This document shows positions 1 to 13,215 of a stretch of 64,000 bases of DNA, one piece after another. The notes below the pieces were generated by a model, which was not told the origin of the DNA, ran no database searches, and saw only the letters and a program-made list of their open reading frames with translations. The DNA is from Rostratula benghalensis (taxonomy: Eukaryota; Chordata; Aves; Charadriiformes; Rostratulidae): positions 1,264,029 through 1,328,028 of the forward strand of contig VXAI01000039.1 in assembly GCA_013399305.1 (NCBI GenBank), written 5' to 3'. Each line of letters starts with the position of its first letter. The first letter of the stretch is position 1. Position numbers and translations under genes: made by a program.

Positions 1-976
1 AAAACCCTAACAAATAAATCAGAGAATTATTATAGATTACTTAAAAAACTAAAAAAAATTAAAAGTCAATTTCAGCAGAAGAATGAAAGGACAAAAAGTT
101 GGGAGAATTAGGAATGCAGCTATGCTAAACAGAACGGGGGAAAGTAACAAGCCCATAACTGGCAATAAGGAGGTGTTTCCTTGTGGATAAAGCCACATTC
201 TTTCCTGTTAATAAATACTTATTATTATTGGTAGACTAAGTTTAATAACTGAAAGATTCTCATGTCCTGACACAACTCTCTGTCTTTAAACCCACAGATT
301 TAGAGTGCAGGTAGTGTGACGGCCACAGCAGGTTATCTAGCCAATGCTTCATTTCTCTCAGTTTGTCTCTGGCATTTAGTGGACCTGAACTTAAGACTGG
401 CCCAGCTATTTTAGCTTCTGCAGACTTTCTTTCTTGTTGGCTCGAAAGAATAAAAACCCCAATGCTATCATTGATTCTGCACCTTCACAGGCATGTTAGG
501 TCTGAAGTGAACTGTATAAAATAGCCAGTGCTTCTGGGAAGGTGCCAGCCCAGCATTTGCCCTTTTCAGGGGGGCAGTATCTGCCACCTCTGTTCCTTCA
601 CCACTCAAGCCCAGCCACAAGTGCAAGTGCTGTTGATCAAAAGGTCAGCAACATGCAGGAGGGGATGTTCTACGTTCAGCTGTGGGTGGAAAGGTTAAAG
701 ATGCAGAAAGGAATGACTGTCAGCAGCCACTGTACATTAGCTGAAGAGTCAAACAGCTGTTCTCCTATAATCTCCCTGCTCATACCAATAACATACAAAC
801 AAGTATTAATCAGCTAGCAACTTGGTCCTGCCTATTTATTAGTGAGCATACTACCTACCCGAGCCTACTGAGTTAGGGGCAGAGTTGGTAGTGTCTACAC
901 TGAGACTAATTAGGCAAACTAACTCAGAAACACCACTTTTAAGTGACATTCTTCAGAAGTGAAGAACTGCACTTAC
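1..976 (-). other. SH3D19: SH3D19 intron (partial)
   Basis: AT-rich intronic sequence downstream of the 977-1038 exon; its 3' splice site is outside the window. A 91-codon plus-strand ORF at 542-817 shows no family resemblance and is likely chance. No repeats or RNA genes recognised. Confidence 0.85.
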
Positions 977-1038
977 CTTGGGGGTAGTACAGCTGGTTCT
1001 AGCTGAGGCACTCCACCCTGTTCTGAATGATCCAACTC
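977..1038 (-). CDS. SH3D19: SH3D19 exon (62 bp), last coding exon in window
   Basis: The minus-strand acceptor TTGACTCTTTGTAG|GAGTT and donor CCCCCAAG|GTAAGTGC are both strong. Starting in phase 0 it encodes ELDHSEQGGVPQLEPAVLPP plus the first two bases of the next codon (AG, probably Arg). This aligns with the mammalian stretch that precedes a LPPRPV motif, so the proline-rich ligand is probably split between this exon and the next, which is left of the window. Everything downstream, including all SH3 domains, is out of view. Confidence 0.85.
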
Positions 1039-3223
1039 CTACAAAGAGTCAAAAGAAAAAAAGCCATTTATTTAAGCCTAAGAAACACAAATGATCTTGT
1101 TTAAATGACACATTTCTAATACTAAATTATATCCTACAGACAGGAATAGCAATAGTTTCTGGAGATCTGAGAATAAAGTAATAAATATTGTGGTGTGATC
1201 TAGCATTCCAAAGTCTGGCTGGACACAGAGGGAGAGGTAAATAACCTGGTTGCCTACCTGAATTACAGCTAAAATTGTGCATTAGATGTGACCCAGCCCT
1301 CTTTTCTTACTACATGGGAGTCAGTGCTTAAGAGCCAAATTCAGGAGAGCAACACAAATGTACAATTTCACTGCCTGTAGGATCCCAGCTGCTGCAGTTA
1401 CATTAACAATTTTGGTTTAATGTTGACAGATGTAACACTTTGAACAGACTTAAATCATAAAGCATGACATTGATACACAGGACAGCATCTCTTGGAAATA
1501 ACATTAGCTCTTGTTAAAGAAGGTATCTACACAAGTTTCCTAGAGATCTAACAGAAAAACCCTGGAGAATATTGTTTTGGCAGGTTAAGGCATCACTCCT
1601 CCCAGCTGCCCACCCTGACCCTGACAAAGATTACAGCCCTGTAGCAGAGGGGAATATGTGCCATGTCTGAAGGGCTTGGACTACAGTAATGGCTTAACAA
1701 GTTACCATCTTCTCTGCCTCCTGCTGTTCATTCTCATCCCGGTGCCAGAGAGTATGGCCACCTCCGCCAAACAAGCACAGCTGCTTGTGGAACACCATGG
1801 TAAATCAGAGGCCTGAATCTGGGTTCAAATGCATCCTTTTTGAACCAGTAATTTTAAATAGGTCTGATCAGTGTTGTATACTTAATTAGAGATACATGTG
1901 CTTGAAGCTGGCAAACAATATATGTGATATTTCCCACCTAGAAAATACCTAGGTATATTTTGTGACAAATTTTTGAACCCTGATCAAGTCCCCTGATTAA
2001 TGTTCCTGATTAAATGATCCTCATTAGAAAGAAATCAACCTGCTGCTTTCAGATGTGGATGTTATCATCATACCAAAAATTTTCCTTTTGTGTGTGAAAA
2101 GGAAGAAATCTGTGCCAACTGCTGCTTATGGTCAACATTTTTTATCATTGCTGGTTAATGACTTCCCCTGACAAGCAATTCTAGTTTTAGAAGCACAGAA
2201 GTTCTTATCTTTCCAAAGATAATATTTAAATGTCTCAGTAGATTTTATGCAGTCTTTTTCTTAAGAAAAATGCTCCGAAGCTTACACATGCCTCTCACGA
2301 TAACCTGAATGACATCGTAGAAGTTTTGGGGATGCACTGTATAAAATTTTATTTAAAGTCTTATATGGAAATTATTTTTTCAGCATTATCCAGAAAAGGT
2401 GACACTTCTATGAATAGCCTTTTCAATCATAACATCTAAAAAACTCTTTATCCTATTAGCAGAGGTAGACACAAAGTCATTGGCTGGCAGCTCCCACCCA
2501 GTGAGGGCTTTTGATCTGATTTGAACTTTTTACTGCCTGTGGTTTCCACAAGATTCTCTGCCATTCTTGCCTTCGTAGCAATAGATATTTGGGAATTCTA
2601 CTGTCGTTTTCTAGCTTTTTTTAATTCCCTCTTGTAAATCTGTGTCAAAAGGCATATAGGACACACCACTATGTCTTCTCTTAGTATTTGCTCAGGAGTG
2701 AGGAGCAGAGCCTTACTTTCCAAAACAGATGGCTCTAACAGGACCAGTAGGAAAAAATTAGAAGGAAAGAGCTGAAGAAAGCAAGCTTCATTCATTAATC
2801 TACAGAAGTTTCCTCTGCCTAGTAGTTAGCACAGACATGAAGAGGTACTGTGTGTATGAGGTAAACAAGTACATTTCTGAAGGACTTCAACAACATTTCA
2901 CTATGTAAAACTTGTGGGACTTTGAACCACTTTGCAGTGCTTTTGAAACAGATTGCAGAATATCCTGATTCCAGCTGCTAAATACAGAAAATGTGATCAA
3001 AGTTTAGTAAAATCAACAAAGTGCTTTTCAGAACTGACAGCAGTCTAAATTACCTAATTAAATTAGAGGGCGCAATTAAAAGAAAAAAGCCTTATATTTG
3101 TTGAGTAGTCCTTTTCATCCTTTGGTCCTTCAAGTAACTGACTTTACAAATGTTTGAGAGTCACAAGAGATCTGTCAACCAAAGCAGACAAAGTTTTAAT
3201 ACAGGAAAACAGTTCTAACTTAC
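1039..3223 (-). other. SH3D19: SH3D19 intron (2.2 kb)
   Basis: Intron between the 113-bp and 62-bp exons, with GT donor at 3222-3223 and AG acceptor at 1039-1040 on the minus strand. Nothing recognisable inside. Confidence 0.85.
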
Positions 3224-3336
3224 CACTTTTTTTACTAGGTCAGTATTGTTGGATTTTCCCACTGCGGTATCAGAGGTGTTCCCAATAGGCTTTTCAGCAG
3301 GAAGTGGTGGAGGGCTATGTGGGATTTCATTTAAAG
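3224..3336 (-). CDS. SH3D19: SH3D19 exon (113 bp)
   Basis: The minus-strand acceptor is TTTGTTTTTTCATAG|CTTTA and the donor is AAAGTG|GTAAGTTA. Entered in phase 1, it encodes (T)LNEIPHSPPPLPAEKPIGNT followed by a Ser/Asn-rich tail ending VKKV, leaving in phase 0. The SPPPLPAEKPIGNT core is nearly identical to the mammalian protein and carries a polyproline helix likely to bind SH3 domains. The following tail is less conserved. The exon is intact. Confidence 0.95.
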
Positions 3337-6300
3337 CTATGAAAAAACAAAAGTTCCCATATAAGAATCTAATTAATAGTTTCTTTACATAGAGCAACAA
3401 TAGATAAGGGAATTCACCTTGGTTTGGGGCATTTTTTAGTGAATGCAACTTCTTTCCTCAAAGCCAGAGCAGCCAATGGGTCAGACCACTTAAAGACCAG
3501 TGAAGAGAAAAGGGATATGAAGGGAGCATTGTAACTCTGAGGCTGATTGTAGGAATATTACCCACCCTGCATAATGGATCTTCACTTCACTCTCAGGACA
3601 CTGGCAAGCTATTCCAGGGTTTCAGAGTTTCAGCTGCAATACTTGTTGATATAATATTAGACGAGTAGAAGAGTTTCTACCCCTGGGAATGCCAGACTCA
3701 TTACTGGATACCCTGAAACACCATCACCATCTCTCAGCCACATTTCTAAACTGGCTTACTTTTTACAGCTGTCAGCTCCTGGAATATCCTTCAGGCTGGA
3801 AAACAGCTGAGGGTTATTTCAAGTAACCCTGAAAGATCAGGAGACTTGGATGGAAGAATCTCCAGAAAGGTAAAGGCAAGAAAAGAACCATTGCCTGCTA
3901 CAAAATTCAGGGTGACAGAAAGAAAACAGAGATGGAAGCTCCCTGGGTTGTCTTTAAGAAGCTAAGCAAATTAGGACACAGAAGAGGAAACAGTACAGCT
4001 TTTACTAGGGAAGAGTGATGATTTCCTCAGTCTCAATAGAGAGCACAGAAACCTGCTAATTATATGACACTTGCTTTCAATGTCTCTGCCACTGACACCT
4101 GGGAAGCAGTTGGACAGGTTCTGCCAGCATATTTACCAATCATTTTGCCTTTATATATTGGAACCTTGCCATCTATTTTACAATGCATTTCTATATATGA
4201 AGAAAATTCTTTTCATACAAAGAACTTCAGATGCTTAAGATCTTCTGACTTCCAGACAGTCTTGGAGTTATGTAAAAATACATGTAGACAGACTGGACAT
4301 TTATAGACTGATGATAAAAAAGAGGAGAGATTCTATCCTAATGAAAACTTTCAGTTGCTCATTTCATTGCAAGTCCTCTCAACAAAGCAACAACACATAG
4401 GAAGGAAAAGTGTTCTCTGTTTTTAACATCCCACACTGGTGTGATGTTTAAAAATGGGTCAGTTAAAGGACAAATCCCTTACTCTTAGGAGCAGGTCACA
4501 GGTACCATGTGTCAGCAGTGACCAAGCTCGAAAAAAAATGTTAGTGAAATTCATCACTCTTCTAAACTAGTATGACGGATGAAAAGTAAAAGCAATACTT
4601 GACAGTAATTGTGAAGAAATCTTCTCTTATCATACCTTACTGATTTATAAAAATCACAAGAGATTTATTTATTCACACCAGTTCAAATCTTGATATATAC
4701 ACAGATAGCCCAACTTCCTTGTCTTTACTCTTTTTAAGATCAAAATTAAAGGAAATAAAGGAAGGAAAAAAAACAACCCAAGAACTAGAAGGCAGGTGTT
4801 ATCTGCAATGCTTTCTAAGTGTTATAACTGAAGTGGAAGTTTAATGCTTCCTTTCTAACCACATCTCCGCAAAAATGCTAATATAAATGAGTGCTTTACT
4901 GGAGTTCAAATTCTTAAGCGTCGAGCTCTGTCTCCTTTTTGCTAGTGGTGTGGGGTATTTTTTGTTCCATTGGGGTTTTTCTTTTTGATTTGGGCTGATT
5001 CCTTACAAAATTAATCTCCCTTCCTACCCACAATGGTGATAGACCCCTTCTACTGTGATTATGTGGACATCTTACAAGGTAAATCCTACTATATCCATGT
5101 TATACCTTGGCCCAGTTATACTTTTCTCATTTTTTAACTTTTAACAGCTTACATTACTGCAGCAGCTCTTATATGACAAAAGACCACTCTGCTTTCTTGG
5201 AACCTGCTTCTGTTCTTCCACATCCCATTAATCTTCCAGCCACAGCCTCCAATAAAAGCAGTCCTTCACACCCCTCTGACAATTGTAGCCAAGCACAGTG
5301 TGACCGACAGTCTCCTGTGGAAAGTTCAATTACCACTAGAGAGCAGCAAGGGACCAGTTATCTACAAGTTCAAAACAGAATCTAGCTCAGGGAAATTTTT
5401 TTTCCACAGCAAAAAATACCCCAAACCAATGTCAGCAGTTTTTGGGTTTCGTTTGCTTTTTTTTAATGGAAATTACTATTTCCTTTGTGGAGAAGAATTA
5501 ATGTCTTGTGTTCTTTACAGTAGTTTGCAATCATATTCTTCTAACTGAAAAAAACTTTTATCTATGATCAGGTATTAATAGAAAGACTTTTCCTCATAGC
5601 TTTATCTTCAGTCTTCCCTGCATTTTTAATAATTTCCACTGCATTTCTCACATACGTAGAGAAAAAGAAAACCTAGTATTTTAGCACTGGGAGGGGGGAA
5701 AGGCAAGAAGAGAACTTGAGAAGTAATGAGAGAAAAGCCACCTGGACATCTAGTTACTGCAAGTTGGCTCTACACCTAGCCAGTGTAAAACCATGATTTT
5801 GAAATATGAGTTTTAAGAACATTTCTCCCTAATCTGTAAGGATACAACAGAAAGCTAAACAGAAGCAAGTATGTACTAGCATACAAAGATCAATGCAAAG
5901 ACCTTGTGGCTCTCTGATAAATTTCCACTCTGACAATACTGTCAGTGTCATTTGTAAAGCTGCAAAGGACCAGAGGTGGAAGGCCTTAGGAATGCGGTCA
6001 CTATCAGAAAACTATAGTCAAGACCTTGACACAAGATTGCACACATCAGGTTTTTGCATTCAAGTTCTCACATGCCTTTTTTATTCCCTCGACTGCTACC
6101 AAAATACTATTGTTTAAATGGCTACAGAATTCAAATCTAACATGGGTCAAGGGAACTTCTGATGTAAGATGTGAAAACTATGCTTACATCAAGCTGTGCT
6201 TGAGGCAAGTTTAATGCATTAATGTTTGAGGTTCAATAAGGCCAAGTGCCGGGTCCTGCACTTGGGTCACAAGAACCCCATGCAGTGCTACAGGCTTGGG

Positions 6301-7081
6301 GAAGAGTGGCTGGAGAGCTGCTCAGCAGAAAAGGACCTGGGGATGTTGGTCAACAGCCGGTTGAACATGAGCCAGCAGTGTGCCCAAGTGGCCAAGAAGG
6401 CCAACAGTATCCTGGCCTGTATCAAGAACAGCATGGGTAAGTACAACTCAGGAGGTGATCGTCCCCCTCTACTCAGTCCTGGTGAGGCCCCGTCCCTGGA
6501 GGTATTTGAAAAATGGGTTGGCATACTGCTTAGTGATGGGTCATTGTTGGGTTTTTTTGTTGGTGGGGTTGGGTTTTTTTCAAATTTTTTTTTTTGTTCC
6601 TTTAACAAGTAGAGGTCCTGCTCCCAAAAAGCTCAGGAGCTCAGCATTAAAACACCCTCAGCTGATGTCAGAACAGAAGTCAATTTGACCAAAGGTTCAG
6701 CTCAGTGATATGGTTTAGCTGACCAAACAAGCTTGCCTGCTCTGAAAGGGTCTTCATTGCCAGCCTTTGGATCCACACACACATACTGTTTCACCTCTGA
6801 TATGCTCCATATGGTTTGAAGGACACCAAATAGCAGAAGGGAGGGAGCCAGACAAGGTAGCTGGGAGACAGGGAGAGGGGAATGTGACTCCCAGCTACTT
6901 CTTCCTCCCACCACAGCCCTTAGGTTGGCTACTCTGTCTTGTCAAACTGTATTCAGATTACAAGGGATTCCTTTGACAGCTAATATAGCAAGTAACTAGC
7001 AATTCAATAAGTAAATAATAAGTCCTAGCGAAAATGATTTTCTGACACAGATTTCTCAGACAGCTTGGGAGAAGGACTTAC
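3337..7081 (-). other. SH3D19: SH3D19 intron (3.7 kb)
   Basis: Intron between the 108-bp and 113-bp exons. Contains one plus-strand CR1 fragment (about 6226-6600). The remainder is unremarkable AT-rich DNA with chance ORFs. Confidence 0.85.
6226..6600 (+). mobile_element. CR1 LINE fragment, internally deleted
   Basis: The plus-strand translation from 6226 carries the CR1 reverse-transcriptase C-terminal signature: [50 protein letters not shown]. At about 6487-6492 the sequence jumps from the end of the coding part (GTACTCAG-like, CTGGTGAGGCC) straight to 3'UTR sequence (CCGTCCCTGGAGGTATTTG). A few hundred bases normally between them are therefore missing. A G/T-rich run follows and the typical ATTCTATGA terminus is absent. 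It is antisense to SH3D19 and defective. Confidence 0.9.
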
Positions 7082-7189
7082 TTTTCCCAGGTTTAGCTGG
7101 GATTCGGATCACAGTGGGTTTTCGGGCTAAAGCTGGTTGAGTTGTCTGTTCCTTTGCAGGTTCGCTTTTAGCGAGGAATTGAAATGGAT
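7082..7189 (-). CDS. SH3D19: SH3D19 exon (108 bp)
   Basis: It follows a poly-pyrimidine acceptor TTTTTCCCTTTTAG|ATCC and ends at GGGAAAA|GTAAGTCC on the minus strand. It enters and leaves in phase 1. With the leading G of the previous exon it reads D-PFQFLAKSEPAKEQ, then ARKPTVIRIPAKPGK. This closely matches the segment after the acidic patch in mammalian SH3D19. The VIRIPAKPG element is a compact basic-proline stretch that could serve as an SH3 ligand, possibly for the protein's own downstream SH3 domains; that is inference. An 11.2-kb intron separates it from the large exon. Confidence 0.95.
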
Positions 7190-7734
7190 CTAAAAGGGAA
7201 AAAAAAAATCCAAACATTTAATATTTATTTGTTGAACACAAATCTCACTGGGTATTGCTTCTATTATTAAGGACATTTATAATTCACACCCAAGAAAGTC
7301 CTGAAAAAAAGTAAAATATAAATCAGGATAATGCAACAGTGTACTCAGCTCTCTGTAGATATGTCTTTTTCATACACTTGCATTCATAGTTGACATAACA
7401 TAAACATGTTCCAGATGCCTTCTGGGATTATATAAACCACTGAACAAGAAGAACCACATTGCTTGGTAATAGCGACCTGCAATCAGGATGGCCTTAGGGA
7501 AATGTTTTCAAAGCAGTTGCTCTAATAAGCAGATATAGCTGCGAACACATTTGCTAAAAACTTCTAATCAATAAAATCTTGCAAAAGCTGAACAGTCAGC
7601 ATTGCAGCAGATAAAATGCCTAAAGAAACAAAACAAAACAGAGCATTTAAATATTAATAAAAACAAAATGTCTTTGCTGTAGAACAACCAATTCCCTGGA
7701 ACATTCTGCATCATTTCATTGATTATGGGGGAGA

Positions 7735-7860
7735 CTGGTTCAGACCAAGGACTGGGAGTCGTGCCTGAGCTCTGCCCCTGCCTGTATCACTCATTCCTCT
7801 ATAAGCCTGTCCAATCATTCCACTGGTAAGACAGGAGCAATGTTTTCTATGCTTCATAAA
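7735..7860 (+). repeat. MIR-like SINE relic
   Basis: The order of motifs resembles the ancient MIR core: GGACTGGGAGTCGTGCCTGA, CTCTGCCCCTGCCTG, then a pyrimidine-rich CACTCATTCCTCTATAAGC and CTGGTAAGACAGGAGCAATG, which recalls the MIR ATCTGTAAAATGGG segment. Heavily diverged, so recognition is by pattern only. Confidence 0.5.
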
Positions 7861-8616
7861 CTTAAGCACTGGGCTCTTATTAATAGGCATGGGAACATAT
7901 GTGCATGTAGAAGGCAGCTGTAAAAATACTTGTACATAAATAAAATCCAAATCAATGGCTTCTTTCTCAAGTACACCTTCATGTCAAAGAGCAATACTTC
8001 ATTTATACCTCTTCTCTGTTGTTAACAACGGCTACCTTCTTCTCTGACATTACCAAAACTTATAGTAAAATGGCAACGCTTAACAGTATTGTAAACGTGT
8101 GAAGTAGAAACTGAGAAACACTCTGGACAATAAATTCTCCATGACACATATTCATAGCCCGAACAACTGAGTTTGATCTCCTCTGGTGGCCTTTTTAGAT
8201 GTGTAGCTGAATGAGATGTTATTTATGGAGTGTCAGAGTCTCAGAGAGGAAGCATGCCGGGCATCTCTTTAAATTCTTCAGGACTTTTTATAAAAACTTA
8301 TCGTTTCCCAAAACTATGGCCACACTTTCAGACAAAGTTGGAAGCCCTGTATTTGATAAAATTCTATCTTCGAGACTTCAAAAACTTATTTAAAAAGTTA
8401 TGTAATATGAAGTCATACTTCTTATAGATAATTTTGGACAGTGTAACACAATACACTTTATTAAGATGCTAGAAATCAGTGTCTGGAAATATGCATAAGA
8501 TTTAAACACAGTATTTATTTACGAACAACCTCATTACAAACATTTTAGCATTTTAATTAAAAAAGCCTTGCCACTTTTAGAGAGGGGAAGAAGACTAAGA
8601 ACAAAAAAAAATGCAC

Positions 8617-8636
8617 TTTTTTTTTTTTTTTTTTTT
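8617..8636 (+). repeat. Poly-T tract (T20)
   Basis: Uninterrupted run of 20 T. On the minus strand it is a poly-A run preceded by GATAAAATTTTTGGTGT, so it could be the tail of an inserted transcript copy. Confidence 0.95.
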
Positions 8637-8689
8637 ACACCAAAAATTTTATCAGAGAGTGAGAAAAAAAAACAGTCTAATACTGAGCT

Positions 8690-9030
8690 GCTGAGCTGCA
8701 GTGTAACGGACTGTCCTCCTGCGTGTCACAGCTCTCCCAGCCTCTCCTGCTGCTCCTCCTGGCTGGGAGCTTCTGCCTGGGGCCGGCAGCCCCCTCTGCC
8801 CTTACCCTCAGCTCTCCCCAGCTCCCACCACCTCCTGCCAGTGCACGCCTGTAGCAACAGCCGGGACAACAAGCCACAGGGCCCATGCATACTCTTCCCT
8901 GCTCAGATGTCCACCTCCCACTAGCCTCTTGCTTAAGGCTGTCTTCATAAGGAGTGTCCATCATGTACAGGTGTGCCATGGAGGATTGTGCCATGGCCTC
9001 TCTCAGTGCCAAGACATCTATCTTCCTGCC
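8690..9030. other. GC-richer intronic block
   Basis: Base composition rises abruptly compared with flanking intron, with C-rich stretches such as CTCCTGCTGCTCCTCCTGGC. A 111-codon minus-strand ORF (8677-9012) covers it but matches no family I recognise. The adjacent T20 tract allows a retrocopy reading. A conserved non-coding element or an unrecognised repeat is equally possible. Confidence 0.4.
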
Positions 9031-11675
9031 CTACAGGTTCCCCAGGGAACTGCCTGGCTACCTTCATGTCACATTTTAATCATGAATAAAAGCACATTAA
9101 TACCTTCTGTCAGGCTGCTTGTACAAGAGTTTTGAGTGTGCCCTTCAGGTAGAAAGGATCGGGACCAACGATTTGTCTATAGCTATAGGTATACAGGCTG
9201 TAGGTAAAAATAAGCCCTGCTGCCACTTAAGACAGAAGATGGCTCCATCCCATTGTGCCCAAAGACACTGGCGCCTCCAGAAACTAGGCACAGGCAACCC
9301 ACAGTGTTTTAGAAGGTAAGGGTAAAACTAACACCTTGTTTAAGTTATGGACTTACTCAAGTCAATGAAAGGTTTAGGTCTCTTCAGTGAAAGCTGCATC
9401 AGAGCACAGATTTTTCTAGAGGACTTGAAAACAAAAGACCACAGGAGGGGTGCAAGCATTCTGGCAGTGTGGTCATTGCAAGAAACAAAAATCCTCCCCT
9501 CAGAGCAAACCTGAGCTATAATTTTCTTCTATTCTATACCTATTCTGCTAGCTACACTGCTAACATTTGAATTGCATTTAAAAGACATTTACCTAATCTT
9601 AATTCTCATGCTGGTGTTCAGAGTGACTTTAGTGCAGCTGGAAAAAGAAAACCAAAAGCACTAAACTTTCTTCTCTCTTTCACCTATCTGGCAGCTCTTC
9701 AACGGACTTGGAGAGTGGCCCTGGTGAGGCAATAGGGCAGCAGGGTCTCAAAGCTCTGCTGGCCCACTGGGAAGCTGGAGACACAGGGCAAGCAGAGGAA
9801 AGGTGAGCAGGGCACCTCCACAGGCTCCTTGATAAAGCAGGACCATAGGGAGTGTGCTGGAACAGGGAGTACCTCGCAAGGAAAGGTTCTGCAGAGGTTT
9901 AAGGAAGTTCTACATGAACAAGGAAACAATTTTCCAGCGCCTCCATCTTACAAAAATATAGACTCTGGGAGAACAAGTGGAAATGCTCTAAACAGCCAAA
10001 ATAATCACAGATCTGTATTCTTGTAAATTTATGGGAGATTTAAAATTGTACAATATTGCTGTTTGTCAGCTGTTAATCATTGCTATGCATAGAAATGGTT
10101 TTCTAAACCATTCAACAACTGGCAGAGGTCTCTAAATCAATAAATCTGAGAGGTAATTTTTAAGTCTGAGAGAAATAATTTTTAAGGCTGAGAAAACCAT
10201 TCGATAAACATTAGTTTTCCACTCATTATCTTATGTTCAATTACACTGTTGTCACCTCATAATTAGTTTAAAAGTCATTACCTTGTGTGTCTTATTCCAT
10301 TCCCCAGTGTTGGGTTTGCAGCAGAAATCGGTTGAGTGAACAACTGTGCTGCTTTGTGCAATGGGACTGACAACATATCAAATTTTTATGTTGTTTAACA
10401 ACAATTGGGCATCATTTGAGCATAATTTATGGAGGTGTGAAAACAGAATTGTTAATAAACTCATTTAAAGCTTCTCAGCTCAAAGAAATTAATCTGCAAG
10501 GCGCTTTTCATAACACATACGAATAGACTTCTATCGATTTCTTTATTATTATTAAACTTTTACAATGATGATTAAATCCTTCATCTTCCTCAGTCTCACT
10601 TTTCTACAGCTTCTGTTTAGAAGGTTTATATGACAACATATTAGTGTGCTTGTTGACAGAAAAGACAAATGAAATCTCTGTATACAAATACACTGTATAT
10701 CATCTCTTTCTTTTACCAGTTTAGGAGAGACAGCTTTTTACTTCCACTCTCACTTACCATCCTTGTTTAAAATAAAAAATTAGGAGGTTACAGAACAAAC
10801 ACTAGGTTCTACCCATGTGAGCGGAAATATTTATTTGAAGTGATTAAGTAAGTGGTAGTAAGAAGATAACAGATACCTCAGCAGCAAAAAGGGAAATCTT
10901 GAAACAAATCAGATGTGGAAAGCTAAAAGCACAGAATAATAGTATCTGCTGTGAAGATGCTCGGTCCTGAAAGAAGTGCTCTCAGTACACACAAGAGCAA
11001 TGTAGTACCAGAGGTTTTGTGACATTACAATGCTTGCCACTATAGAAGTATGCAACTGTGTCTACTTTCAATGTTTAATTAAAAAAACTAAATCAGCTGT
11101 TAAAAACAAGGGTCACACATTTTCTTCACAAAAAACAGTATTTTTATAAGGATCTTCCAGGAACAGAGCCAAACATCATCAACAAAGGGTTTTATTAAAA
11201 TCTAGCCCCATGAAACCACTGTGTTTTGTAGAACTTATGCTTGGGGGAAGACTTTCAACAACAGGACCCTTCCAGTAATATAGCTGGAGATTCAATGGAA
11301 GCCTGACAGATAACATCCCAAAGAGGACTGGGGTCCATGCTCAAGAAACACTGTGAAATGCTGCAATTAGAAGTCCAATACTCACTCAAACGTTCTAAAT
11401 CTCAAACTATTTACAACTATAAATAGGCATATTAGACAGCTATCCTACCTAAATTCCAGCATCAATGATTTTCCTAATCTCAAGTTTTCCCCAGTATTTT
11501 TCATCACTGAAATTAATAGTTCATTGCTCTTAGAAATGGTCTTTCTGACACAGAGAAAAAAATATGGACCACACCGCCTTTCCCAAAATACACAGTTTGC
11601 AGCTACCTCTGACATGGAAAATTGCTATGATCTGGTCACGACCATATATTTTAATAGACTGGAAAATTCAAGAAG

Positions 11676-11692
11676 AAAAAAAAAAAAAAAAA
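11676..11692 (+). repeat. Poly-A tract
   Basis: Run of about 17 A in intronic sequence. No recognisable element body is attached. Confidence 0.9.
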
Positions 11693-13117
11693 CAACAGTG
11701 AAAAAATTGGATGGAGGCTCTTTCAGGATGTAATCTGTGCATAGCCTGAAAGTAAGCTCAGGTGAAGCTCAGGCTTCTCAGTATTCTCCTAATACTGGGA
11801 GGGCAGATCAAGTCAGTCAAATAAAAGGAATACAGTATTCAGGAGCAGAAGTTTGGGGCTTCAGAGTTAAAACTGGAGCAGAGACAAGTAAATCTGCTAT
11901 CAAAATGTTCTAGGATTTCTTTCTCCCCAGCTCACACAGAGGTTTTTCATTACTAGCACAGTTATTTCAGTAGAGGTTACGAACAGACAGTGTGGTCTTG
12001 CTTCATTCACAGATTTCTAGTTCATCAGGTCAAGGGAATTTGCTTTACCTGATATGGCACATTTAGTCAAACAGGTACTTGAGTGGGCTGGTAAAAATCT
12101 CTTATGTATAAGAACCTTTACATTTAAGTAGTTTTTCCAATGTGGTTGCCAAAGTATTTGTTTTATTTTTTCACCTGCTTATGCTGTTTTATTAAAAGCA
12201 CACAACACCAGAGCAAGCAGACAGTAATTTCACAAAGTTTTACCTTGAGGGTTATCTGTCTTCCCAGATGCCAAAATAGAAATTTCAAACTTCTCACACA
12301 TTAACAAGATTTTTTTAAAAATAGAGTTGTGCAAAGACTTCAGGACAGCAAGAATTTACCCAGAAACATTTATTGCTACTCGGAGCAGAGAAAATGTAGT
12401 GAACTACTTGCATGGGTTTCATTGCTGTTCATTGCTGACATCTGACAGATCACAACAAAAAATCAAAGTGACTCAAGGCCACTGATCACTATTTTTGAGG
12501 AAAGAGCCCAGTCCAAGGAATGAATGATGCTTGCAGAATACATGTGGAGTTTGCAGACAGAGCCTAGCCATCAGTATGACAAAAGCGCACAAAGTCAAAG
12601 AGTTATATAGGGTTTGATATTCTCACAAAGTACAGGAAAATAAAATTGCCGAGAGAGGCAACAGAAGATCCAACCTAAATCTGCTTGTTGAAAATGCAAG
12701 ATGTCCTTAACTGAGCAATGAAATATCTTAGCCATACTGTTAGAAAGTCAGAGAGCTGATAAAATAAAATCTACTACTAGTATAGCAGTATTTCTTGGAC
12801 TATTGTAACACTTAATGGCAACACAAGCCTTTATGGGGTGGAAAACTACAGTGCTACATCGCACTCAGGCAAACAGAAATGGACCTTCTCCAAGCTTTCA
12901 GTGACTCTCTCTCAAACTGCAGGAATGCCCGCACTTCCTATGTGTGTCTATCTAAAACCACAACTGTTTGGTTCATTGCTAAATTGCCCCCACTAGTAAA
13001 GATGACAGTAATTTTACCACCTTTGGCACAAAAAGACTGCTTATACCAGCATGAGCTATTATGTTTGGAAGCTATTCCTACATCATTAATCTATTTTACT
13101 ACTTGTAGTAAGCTGAG

Positions 13118-13215
13118 GATAGTTCTGATTGCAAGAGCCTTCAAGGAGGTCTCTAATCCAACCTCCTGCCCAGAAAAGGTAAACCATGAGGTCACATTGT
13201 TAGAAACTGGTTGCA
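13118..13215 (-). mobile_element. Probable CR1 relic, minus strand
   Basis: The plus strand reads AGGTCTCTAATCCAACCTCC followed by TGCCCAGAAAAGGTAAACC and a weak GAGGTCACATTGTTAG. That is the reverse complement pattern of older CR1 3' ends (a block resembling CATCTAGTCCAACCTCCTGC followed by a CAAAGCAGG-like block). Short and diverged. Confidence 0.5.
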
